Source: JAGXLC01 sp964472385 (GTDB taxonomy: Bacteria; Bacteroidota; Bacteroidia; Bacteroidales; UBA12077). From it: DNA of 5,072 nucleotides. The DNA is taken from assembly GCA_964472385.1 (NCBI GenBank), contig CAYYLT010000250.1, positions 1-5,072 on the forward strand. Reading direction: 5' to 3'. The notes below the pieces were generated by a model. The model made no database searches. It saw only the letters and a list, made by a program, of their open reading frames with translations, and had not been told where the DNA came from. Shown here in pieces: positions 1 to 4,999 of the stretch. Each line of letters opens with the position of its first letter. The stretch's first letter is position 1. The position numbers were made by a program, and so were the translations under genes.

Positions 1-386
1 TCCTCTTTGGTAAGGGATTCCGGAGCAACATATAGCAGTTGGGTGCGCTTGTTCAGTACATCTTCCTTTACTTTTTGCATCTGTGTTTTAGACAGGGAGG
101 AATTGAGAAAATGCGCTACCCCTTCATCCGAATTGAAACCCCTCATCGAGTCTACCTGGTTCTTCATCAATGCAATCAAAGGTGAAATAACAATCGCCGT
201 ATCCTTGGTCATTAAGGAGGGTAGCTGATAACAAAGGGATTTACCTCCTCCGGTAGGCATAACCACAAAAGTATCATGCCCGTCTAACAAACTTTGGATA
301 ATGGCTTCCTGGTTCCCTTTAAACTTATCAAAACCAAAATACTTCTTGAGATAATCTTTTACCGGTATGTCTGTTCCTACATTCAT
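1..386 (-). CDS. recQ: RecQ-family ATP-dependent DNA helicase, N-terminal part (cut by left window edge)
   Basis: RecQ enzymes are 3'-5' DNA helicases that act in recombination and repair of stalled forks. The visible 128 codons hold the start of the first RecA-like helicase domain. The RecQ-specific motif 0 is FGFDKFKGNQ (residues 17-26), with the glutamine that contacts adenine. Motif I/Walker A is MPTGGGKSLCYQLP (43-56), with K49 as the ATP-binding lysine. Motif Ia is ISPLIALMKNQV (67-78) and a motif Ib-like YVAPESL lies at 119-125. The DEAH box, second helicase domain, zinc-binding region and any HRDC domain lie beyond the edge, so the full architecture is unknown. The ATG at 386-384 is the most likely start because an in-frame TAA lies eight codons upstream (410-408) with no other ATG between. 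A GAGAAG stretch upstream is at best a weak ribosome binding site. The gene is transcribed away from kdsD. Family assignment is firm. Confidence 0.95.
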   Translation of the reverse strand, partial: MNVGTDIPVKDYLKKYFGFDKFKGNQEAIIQSLLDGHDTFVVMPTGGGKSLCYQLPSLMTKDTAIVISPLIALMKNQVDSMRGFNSDEGVAHFLNSSLSKTQMQKVKEDVLNKRTQLLYVAPESLTKE

Positions 387-431
387 TTTTCCAATCTTCT
401 CGTATGATTAAAATTACACATTATTTTTAAT

Positions 432-439
432 TAATTTTG
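432..439 (+). promoter_or_regulatory. Possible -7 promoter element for the kdsD transcript
   Basis: TAATTTTG matches the Bacteroidetes primary-sigma -7 consensus TAnnTTTG exactly. If used, transcription would start near position 446 and give a leader of about 187 bases before kdsD, which is long. No TTTG/TTG -33 box is visible 19-21 bases upstream. In sequence this AT-rich a chance match is quite possible, so the call is tentative. Confidence 0.3.
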
Positions 440-470
440 CAACGAATAATAACAACGTTTTGTTACAATA

Positions 471-488
471 TGCTAAAAATGCTAAAAT
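471..488. repeat. Tandem 9-base direct repeat
   Basis: TGCTAAAAA (471-479) is followed immediately by TGCTAAAAT (480-488), differing only in the last base. The repeat abuts the inverted repeat that starts at 488. It may be part of a regulator binding site or simply a small slippage product; the sequence alone cannot decide. Confidence 0.55.
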
Positions 489-513
489 ATCATGATCGTG
501 TTAAAACATGATA
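488..513. repeat. Operator-like inverted repeat TATCATG-N12-CATGATA
   Basis: Perfect 7-base arms, TATCATG (488-494) and CATGATA (507-513), are separated by 12 bases. The centre-to-centre distance is 19 bases, close to two helical turns, as expected for a dimeric DNA-binding protein rather than an RNA hairpin. The left arm also overlaps an 8-base palindrome ATCATGAT (489-496). No T-run follows, so it is not a terminator. Its role as an operator is inference. Confidence 0.45.
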
Positions 514-524
514 CGTCTTATATA

Positions 525-545
525 AAATTTATATTTTATAAATTT
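525..545. repeat. AT-only inverted repeat, 9-base arms
   Basis: AAATTTATA (525-533) and TATAAATTT (537-545) are perfect reverse complements around a TTT spacer. An alternative overlapping pairing is TATAAAAT (521-528) with ATTTTATA (533-540). All bases are A or T, so an RNA hairpin would be weak. It may be a binding site, a DNA-unwinding element or chance in low-complexity sequence. Confidence 0.4.
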
Positions 546-632
546 AGTATAATTTATTCAGACAAAACAAAACTTATCCTTACTAATTAATCAATATTTG
601 ATAAAAATCACTTTTCCCTCAACAAAGCAAGC

Positions 633-1592
633 ATGAAAGTTGACATTCAAAAAATAGCGAAAGAAACCATTCTTCAGGAATCGGAAGCAGTCAGAAACCT
701 TATATATTATATCAACGAAGATTTTGAGCAAATAGTACGATTAATTTATCAAATCAAAGGCAGGGTGGTAATAACGGGAATTGGAAAAAGCGCCAATATA
801 GCTGAGAAGATTGTAGGGACATTAAATTCAACCGGCACTCCGGCAATTTTTATGCATGCCGCAGATGCCATACACGGAGATCTGGGAATTATTCAAAAAG
901 ACGATATTGTAATATGCATTTCAAGAAGTGGAAGCACTCCGGAAATAGAAGTACTGGTACCTTTGTTGAAAATCCGTAACACGCCTATTATTGCCATGAT
1001 ATCCAACACCAGTTCCTTTTTGGCACAACATGCAAATTACATTTTGCAAACCACTATAGACAAAGAAGCATGTCCGCATAATCTGGCTCCTACTACCAGC
1101 ACAAGCGCGCAACTTGTCATGGGAGATGCTTTGGCTATCAGCCTTTTGCAATACAGAGGATTTTCCAGGGAAGACTATGCCAAATACCATCCGGGTGGCG
1201 CATTGGGTAAAAAACTCTACCTTACGGTTGAAAAATTTTACAAACAAAATGAATCCCCCGAAGTACATATCAATGACTCCATCAAACATATCATCATGGA
1301 AATCTCGTCCAAGCGTCTGGGAGCCACTGCAGTAACAGACAACAGCACCCTGAAGGGCATTATAACAGATGGCGATTTGAGGCGCATGCTTGAAAGACAT
1401 GACCAAATAGGAAATCTGAAAGCTAAGGATATCATGACGGTTCAACCCAAAACCATCGGTAAAAATGCATTGGCCATAAATGCGTTTAATCTGATGGAAA
1501 ATCATAATATAACCCAACTCATTGTGCTTGAACATGACAGATACCTAGGGATGGTACATTTGCATGATATACTAAAGGAAGGAATCGTATAA
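633..1592 (+). CDS. kdsD: D-arabinose-5-phosphate isomerase, KpsF/KdsD family (SIS domain plus two CBS domains)
   Basis: This cytoplasmic enzyme converts D-ribulose 5-phosphate to D-arabinose 5-phosphate, the first committed step towards Kdo in the LPS inner core. The 319 residues are close to the usual family length. The SIS domain spans about residues 38-175, with GIGKSANIAEK (49-59), TLNSTGTPAIFMH (63-75), HGDLG (81-85), SRSGSTPE (97-104), the family motif EACPHNLAPTTST (145-157) and GDALA (164-168). HPGGALG (186-192) follows. K59, E104, E145 and H186 line up with the residues described as catalytic in E. coli KdsD (K59, E111, E152, H193). Two CBS domains follow, at about 206-263 (ending GIITDGDLRRML) and 266-319 (DIMT... 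GMVHLHDIL). The ATG at 633 is the first start after an in-frame TAA at 588-590; no Shine-Dalgarno sequence is visible. tatC starts 10 bases after its stop. A KpsF or GutQ-like isozyme role is possible, but the neighbouring lptB supports LPS synthesis. Confidence 0.95.
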   Translation: MKVDIQKIAKETILQESEAVRNLIYYINEDFEQIVRLIYQIKGRVVITGIGKSANIAEKIVGTLNSTGTPAIFMHAADAIHGDLGIIQKDDIVICISRSGSTPEIEVLVPLLKIRNTPIIAMISNTSSFLAQHANYILQTTIDKEACPHNLAPTTSTSAQLVMGDALAISLLQYRGFSREDYAKYHPGGALGKKLYLTVEKFYKQNESPEVHINDSIKHIIMEISSKRLGATAVTDNSTLKGIITDGDLRRMLERHDQIGNLKAKDIMTVQPKTIGKNALAINAFNLMENHNITQLIVLEHDRYLGMVHLHDILKEGIV

Positions 1593-1602
1593 GCATTTTT
1601 TC

Positions 1603-2433
1603 ATGAAAAAAACTAAATCCGACGCCCAGGGCTTCATAGAGCACCTGGAAGAATTAAGATGGCACCTTATTCGCTCCATTATGGCCATTGTAATTGTGGC
1701 CATTGTTATCTTCGTATTACATGATTTTGTTTTCGATGTGATATTGCTGGCTCCCAAGAATCCCAATTTTTTCACCAATCGTTTTTTATGCGATCTGGCG
1801 GATAAACTCAACACACAAAATTTGTGCATCAACGCTGATCCCCTTAAAATCATCAATATTAAGATGGCAGGGCAGTTTTCCATGCATATTATGATCTCTC
1901 TGGTATTGGGCCTGATACTTGCATTCCCCTATGTTTTCTGGGAGTTTTGGAGCTTTATTCGTCCTGCCTTGTACGAAAAGGAAATGAAATACAGCAGAGG
2001 TGCAGTTTTCTTTAGTTCCCTTCTTTTTCTTATGGGTGTCTTATTTGGCTATTTTGTTATCGTTCCCTTATCCGTGCATTTTCTGGGATCTTATCATGTT
2101 AGTGGCCAGGTTACCAATACCATACACTTGAAATCTTATATCGGGACCATTGCCTCCATAGTGCTTGCTGCAGGATTAATATTTGAATTGCCCATATTGA
2201 TCTATTTTCTCAGTAAAGCAGGACTGGTTTACCCTGAGTTTTTAAAAACCTACCGCCGCCATGCCATCATCATCATTTTTATTATGGCTGCCGTGATCAC
2301 CCCGCCGGATATCTTCAGTCTGATACTGGTAACCCTTCCGCTTGTAGTGCTCTATGAAATAGGCATTGTCATATCCCGGCGCATTGAAAAGCAAAAGGAT
2401 AAAGAAGAGAAAGAAGAAGAACTGGCAGGTTAA
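1603..2433 (+). CDS. tatC: Sec-independent (twin-arginine) protein translocase subunit TatC
   Basis: TatC is the polytopic inner-membrane receptor that recognises twin-arginine signal peptides and, with TatA-type partners, exports folded proteins. The 276-residue protein shows the expected six membrane segments, at about residues 22-40, 93-112, 133-156, 180-203, 219-233 and 237-258. The cytoplasmic N-terminus carries HLEELR (14-19); E17 and R19 match the signal-peptide-binding E15 and R17 of E. coli. The first cytoplasmic loop has FWSFIRPALYEKE (115-127), with E127 matching E103. The fourth helix has FELP with E195 matching E170, and ITPPD (232-236) matches the loop aspartate D211. The first periplasmic loop is about 20 residues longer than in E. 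coli and holds C63 and C75, the only cysteines in the protein. The C-terminus is a charged lysine/glutamate tail. An AAAGGAAGG stretch lies inside the end of kdsD, 20 bases before the start, rather far for a ribosome binding site. The gene is probably cotranscribed with kdsD. No tatA or tatB gene is in the window. Confidence 0.97.
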   Translation: MKKTKSDAQGFIEHLEELRWHLIRSIMAIVIVAIVIFVLHDFVFDVILLAPKNPNFFTNRFLCDLADKLNTQNLCINADPLKIINIKMAGQFSMHIMISLVLGLILAFPYVFWEFWSFIRPALYEKEMKYSRGAVFFSSLLFLMGVLFGYFVIVPLSVHFLGSYHVSGQVTNTIHLKSYIGTIASIVLAAGLIFELPILIYFLSKAGLVYPEFLKTYRRHAIIIIFIMAAVITPPDIFSLILVTLPLVVLYEIGIVISRRIEKQKDKEEKEEELAG

Positions 2434-2465
2434 AACGTTAAGGAAATCATAAAAAAGAGCAATCC

Positions 2466-3209
2466 ATGTCGGAAAAAACCACCTTATATACAGATGCCCT
2501 GGTAAAAAAGTATAAATCCAGAACAGTTGTGAAACAAGTCTCGGTACATGTAAGCCAGGGAGAAATTGTAGGGCTGCTGGGGCCCAACGGTGCCGGAAAG
2601 ACCACGAACTTCTACATGATCGTGGGTTTGATCAGGCCCAACCAGGGTAAAATATTCCTTGATAACGCAGATATTACCCGGGAACCCGTTTACAAAAGAG
2701 CAAAAATGGGTATCGGATACCTTGCCCAGGAAGCCTCAGTTTTCAGAAAACTTACCGTAGAAGACAACATTCGGGCTGTACTTGAAATGTCCAACATTGC
2801 AAAGGCTGAACAAAAAAACCGGGTTGAAAATCTGCTCAAAGAATTTGGATTGCAAAAAGTTCGTAAAAACCTGGGTATACAGCTTTCCGGCGGTGAAAGA
2901 AGAAGAACGGAAATAGCCAGAGCCCTCGCCCTAAATCCAAAATTTATGCTGCTGGACGAACCTTTCGCCGGCGTCGACCCGATTGCCGTCGAAGATATCC
3001 AGGATATCGTTACCCGGCTGAAAGAAAAAAATATCGGTATTCTCATTACCGACCATAATGTTCATGAAACCCTCTCCATTACCAACCGGGCTTACCTGCT
3101 CTTCGAAGGTTCGATTATGAAAGCGGGCACTTCGAAAGAACTGTCGGAAGATGAACAGGTGAGAAAAGTATACCTGGGTAAAAATTTTGAGCTCAGAGAC
3201 ATCAATTGA
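2466..3209 (+). CDS. lptB: LPS export system ATP-binding protein LptB
   Basis: LptB is the cytoplasmic ATPase that, as a dimer bound to the membrane proteins LptF and LptG, extracts LPS from the inner membrane and pushes it along the periplasmic bridge. The 247 residues fit the family (about 240). ABC motifs appear in order: Walker A GPNGAGKT (39-46, K45), Q-loop Q88 within GYLAQEASVF, signature LSGGE (140-144) followed by RRRTEIARALA, Walker B FMLLDE (160-165, catalytic E165), the D-loop segment PFAGVDPIAV, and switch histidine H197 in LITDHNV. GYLAQEASVFRKLTVEDN, LSGGERRR and FAGVDP are characteristic of LptB rather than of the related branched-chain amino acid transporter ATPases. It starts 32 bases after tatC with no visible promoter between, so it is most likely the last gene of the kdsD-tatC-lptB transcript. 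No lptA, lptC, lptF or lptG is nearby. No convincing terminator follows its stop. Confidence 0.96.
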   Translation: MSEKTTLYTDALVKKYKSRTVVKQVSVHVSQGEIVGLLGPNGAGKTTNFYMIVGLIRPNQGKIFLDNADITREPVYKRAKMGIGYLAQEASVFRKLTVEDNIRAVLEMSNIAKAEQKNRVENLLKEFGLQKVRKNLGIQLSGGERRRTEIARALALNPKFMLLDEPFAGVDPIAVEDIQDIVTRLKEKNIGILITDHNVHETLSITNRAYLLFEGSIMKAGTSKELSEDEQVRKVYLGKNFELRDIN

Positions 3210-3360
3210 TCCGGGCAAAATCTCAGTATGATTTTTTCCAAATTTACGTTGCAGCAAACCCTATTCATGATAATTGACAGGGAAATAAGTATTGAAAAAA
3301 TAACCTTTACAATTCATCGTTGTTTTTAAAGTGTATTATCCGTTCAATAAAAATTTTACC
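3210..3360. other. Non-coding spacer between lptB and the tRNA-Leu promoter
   Basis: This AT-rich spacer holds no recognisable gene. A good rho-independent terminator for the lptB transcript is not visible: the only candidate, CCCT...AGGG around 3260-3283, has a 4-base stem and no T-run. Transcription of the upstream operon may therefore end by another mechanism or continue into the tRNA. Confidence 0.5.
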
Positions 3361-3368
3361 TATATTTG
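3361..3368 (+). promoter_or_regulatory. -7 promoter element of the tRNA-Leu gene
   Basis: TATATTTG is an exact match to the Bacteroidetes -7 consensus TAnnTTTG and is followed by C, as is common. It lies 12 bases before the mature tRNA 5' end, so transcription would begin about 5 bases upstream of the tRNA, a sensible geometry for a tRNA gene. The -33 region is poor: no TTTG is seen at 19-21 bases upstream. Confidence 0.6.
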
Positions 3369-3380
3369 CACCACTTTTAT

Positions 3381-3462
3381 GCGGATGTGGCGAAATTGGT
3401 AGACGCGTCAGACTTAGGATCTGGTGCCTTCGGGCATGGGGGTTCGAGTCCCTCCATCCGCA
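3381..3462 (+). tRNA. tRNA-Leu, anticodon UAG (reads CUA/CUN codons)
   Basis: The sequence folds as a class II tRNA with the long variable arm expected for leucine. Acceptor stem GCGGATG (3381-3387) pairs with CATCCGC (3455-3461), and A3462 is the discriminator, as leucine tRNAs require. The D-arm lies at about 3390-3406. The anticodon stem TCAGA/TCTGG (3408-3412/3420-3424) encloses loop CTTAGGA, with anticodon TAG at 3415-3417. The variable arm is TGCC-TTCG-GGCA (3425-3436). The T-arm stem GGGGG/CCCTC (3438-3442/3450-3454) has loop TTCGAGT. The terminal CCA is not encoded directly after the discriminator; the next bases are CACCA, so CCA must be added after transcription. The gene has its own -7 element upstream and a strong terminator 20 bases downstream. 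Confidence 0.97.
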
Positions 3463-3482
3463 CACCAAATTTATAGATCCAT

Positions 3483-3520
3483 ACCGCTAAAACAGGTGCA
3501 TTGATTTTAGCGGTTTTTTT
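3483..3520 (+). terminator. Rho-independent terminator after tRNA-Leu, upstream of tig
   Basis: A perfect 10-base stem, ACCGCTAAAA (3483-3492) with TTTTAGCGGT (3505-3514), encloses a 12-base loop. Seven T residues (3514-3520) follow directly. The stem is GC-rich at its base, and there is no matching T-run on the opposite strand, so it works only in the plus direction. It ends the tRNA-Leu transcript. Because it lies 28 bases before the tig start codon it could also act as a leader attenuator for tig. Confidence 0.9.
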
Positions 3521-3534
3521 AAATGCAAAAAAAT

Positions 3535-3541
3535 AGAGGAG
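3535..3541 (+). promoter_or_regulatory. Shine-Dalgarno-like ribosome binding site of tig
   Basis: AGAGGAG lies 7 bases before the ATG at 3549. This is a strong match to the anti-Shine-Dalgarno sequence at ideal spacing. It stands out because none of the other genes here has a comparable site, and Bacteroidetes mostly initiate without one. It supports the chosen tig start. Confidence 0.65.
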
Positions 3542-3548
3542 TCAGAAT

Positions 3549-4928
3549 ATGGATATTGTAAAAGAAAACAAAGACCAACTCAATGCTGTTTTAAAAATTC
3601 ATATCAAGCCTGAAGACTATACAGACCGCATAGACAAGGTGGTAAAAGACTACAGGAGAAAAGCCAAAATGAACGGTTTCAGACAGGGCAAAGTACCCGA
3701 AAGCATGATCAGAAAAATGTATGGCAGGGCTATTAAAATTGATGAAATCAATAAATTGGTGAGTGAAAAACTATCGGAATATATCCAAAACGAAGATTTG
3801 AACATACTTGGTAAACCGTTGCCCAACCAGGATGAACAGAAGGCTGTCAACTGGGATGACGACAAAGAATTTGAATTTGCCTTTGATATCGCTATGGCCC
3901 CTGAATTTGAAGTAGATATTTCACCGGAAGATAAAGTTCCCTATTATACCATCCAGATTACTGAGGATATGATTGACAAACAGGTCGATAATTACCTAAG
4001 CCGCCTTGGGGAACTTCAACCCGTCGATGCAGTCGAAAACAAAGACGAATTAATTTCGGCTCACGTTAGTGAACGCGATGAAAATGGGAATCAAAAAGAA
4101 GGAGGCATTGTCAAATCGGATGCGAACATCTCCCTCGATGTGATCAAGGACGAAGATATGAAAACCAAATTTGAAGGGGCCAAGGTTGGAGATGAAATCG
4201 ATATCGACCTGAAGAAAGCGTTTCCTAATACCACAGAAATTTCTTCCATGCTGGATATTGATAAAGAAAAAGCCGAAGAAATTGAAGATCTTTTCCGGAT
4301 TTCAATTCTTGAAATCAAAAAATTCGTTAAGGCCGAAATGAACCAGGAGCTCTTCGATAAAATTTATGGCGAAGGAGAGGTAACATCTGAAGAGGCCCTG
4401 AGAAATAAGATCAGGGAAGAGCTCGAAGCACACCTTAAACCGGAAAGTGAAAAAAAACGCGCCCGGGATATCAAAAAATACCTGGTGGAAAAGATCAATC
4501 CGGATATCCCCAGCGACTTTTTGTTGAGATGGTTAAAGGAAACCCAAAAGGGTGAAAACCTTTCTGAAGAAGATATTGAGAAAGGGTTTTCCCGGTTTGA
4601 AGAAGATGTCAAATGGGATCTGATCAAAAATAAGCTCATCAAAGAACAGGAAATTAAGGTTGATGAACAGGAAGTGCTGGAGCTTGCCAAGCAGATTACT
4701 GCCCAACAATTTCAACAGTATGGCATGGGAAACCTTCCGGATGAACAATTGGAACAATATGCACCGGAACTGCTGAAAGAGGAAGAAGACAGGAAAAAAC
4801 TCTATGAAAGCAAATACGAAGAAAAAGCCATAGATTATATCCGGGAAAATATTACCTTAGAGGAAAAAGAAGTTACCTCAGAGGAATTTCAGAAAATGGC
4901 ACAAGAAGAACAACAACAAAACCAATAG
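3549..4928 (+). CDS. tig: Trigger factor (ribosome-associated nascent-chain chaperone)
   Basis: Trigger factor docks on ribosomal protein uL23 at the exit tunnel and shields emerging polypeptides. The 459 residues are slightly longer than the 432 of E. coli. The N-terminal ribosome-binding domain (about 1-120) carries the signature GFRQGKVP at 43-50, in the same position as the E. coli docking loop. The middle FKBP-like domain (about 150-258) is recognisable from FEGAKVGDEIDIDL (208-221) and the closing strand LFRISILEIKKF. However, the usual FPxxY...LxGK stretch is replaced by a charged helix-like segment (225-247), so peptidyl-prolyl isomerase activity is doubtful. The C-terminal substrate-cradling domain (about 260-430) is rich in charged helices, beginning FDKIYGEGEVTSEEALRNKI, and includes the NPDIPSDFLLRWL segment. 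The tail is acidic and glutamine-rich, ending EEQQQNQ. The start is supported by the AGAGGAG site. No promoter is visible between the preceding terminator and the ATG. clpP follows after 71 bases, the common tig-clpP order. Confidence 0.95.
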   Translation: MDIVKENKDQLNAVLKIHIKPEDYTDRIDKVVKDYRRKAKMNGFRQGKVPESMIRKMYGRAIKIDEINKLVSEKLSEYIQNEDLNILGKPLPNQDEQKAVNWDDDKEFEFAFDIAMAPEFEVDISPEDKVPYYTIQITEDMIDKQVDNYLSRLGELQPVDAVENKDELISAHVSERDENGNQKEGGIVKSDANISLDVIKDEDMKTKFEGAKVGDEIDIDLKKAFPNTTEISSMLDIDKEKAEEIEDLFRISILEIKKFVKAEMNQELFDKIYGEGEVTSEEALRNKIREELEAHLKPESEKKRARDIKKYLVEKINPDIPSDFLLRWLKETQKGENLSEEDIEKGFSRFEEDVKWDLIKNKLIKEQEIKVDEQEVLELAKQITAQQFQQYGMGNLPDEQLEQYAPELLKEEEDRKKLYESKYEEKAIDYIRENITLEEKEVTSEEFQKMAQEEQQQNQ

Positions 4929-4967
4929 CTGTATTGTTGTAACCTGTATGATCCACAAAAATTCACT

Positions 4968-4975
4968 TAATTTTG
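4968..4975 (+). promoter_or_regulatory. Candidate -7 promoter element of clpP
   Basis: TAATTTTG matches the Bacteroidetes -7 consensus TAnnTTTG and lies 24 bases before the clpP ATG, predicting a start near 4982 and a leader of about 18 bases. No clear -33 TTTG is present. No terminator hairpin separates tig from clpP, so clpP may have both its own promoter and readthrough from tig. Confidence 0.55.
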
Positions 4976-4999
4976 TTAAAATTTAAATACACATAAATT

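Larger units (their letters stand above)
387..632. other. AT-rich divergent intergenic region between recQ and kdsD
   Basis: This 246-base non-coding stretch separates the divergent starts of recQ and kdsD and must hold the promoters for both. It is much richer in A+T than the flanking genes. It contains a perfect Bacteroidetes-type -7 octamer (432-439), a tandem 9-base repeat (471-488) and three short inverted repeats: 450-465 (TAACAA/TTGTTA, 4-base spacer), 488-513 and 525-545. A TATAAT hexamer at 548-553 resembles a sigma-70 -10 box, but this phylum rarely uses that form and no partner -35 box is visible. No perfect TAnnTTTG element was found on the minus strand for recQ. There is no credible small gene or RNA-gene signature. 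Confidence 0.7.

Noticed and set aside
7..228. Plus-strand open frame of 73 codons opposite recQ
   Set aside because: It lies wholly antisense to the RecQ helicase motifs, has no domain signature and no start signal; it is a shadow frame.
548..553. TATAAT hexamer as a sigma-70 -10 box for kdsD
   Set aside because: No -35 partner about 17 bases upstream and the phylum's primary sigma factor prefers TAnnTTTG; expected by chance in such AT-rich sequence.
593..600. AATATTTG as a -7 element close to kdsD
   Set aside because: It matches 7 of 8 consensus positions but lacks the leading T and any -33 TTTG; too weak to annotate, though its position near the gene is plausible.
921..1535. Long minus-strand open frame (204 codons) inside kdsD
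   Set aside because: It is antisense to a clearly conserved isomerase, rich in cysteine and aromatics as shadow translations are, and has no recognisable motif.
3260..3283. CCCT...AGGG inverted repeat as a terminator for lptB
   Set aside because: Only a 4-base stem with a long loop and no following T-run.
3228..3329. A 33-codon plus-strand open frame in the lptB-tRNA spacer
   Set aside because: No ribosome binding site, AT-driven composition and no recognisable peptide features; consistent with chance in non-coding sequence.
3381..3482. tRNA-Leu 3' end as an integration (att) site
   Set aside because: The tRNA 3' end is not duplicated in the window and the flanks are ordinary housekeeping genes without an integrase.
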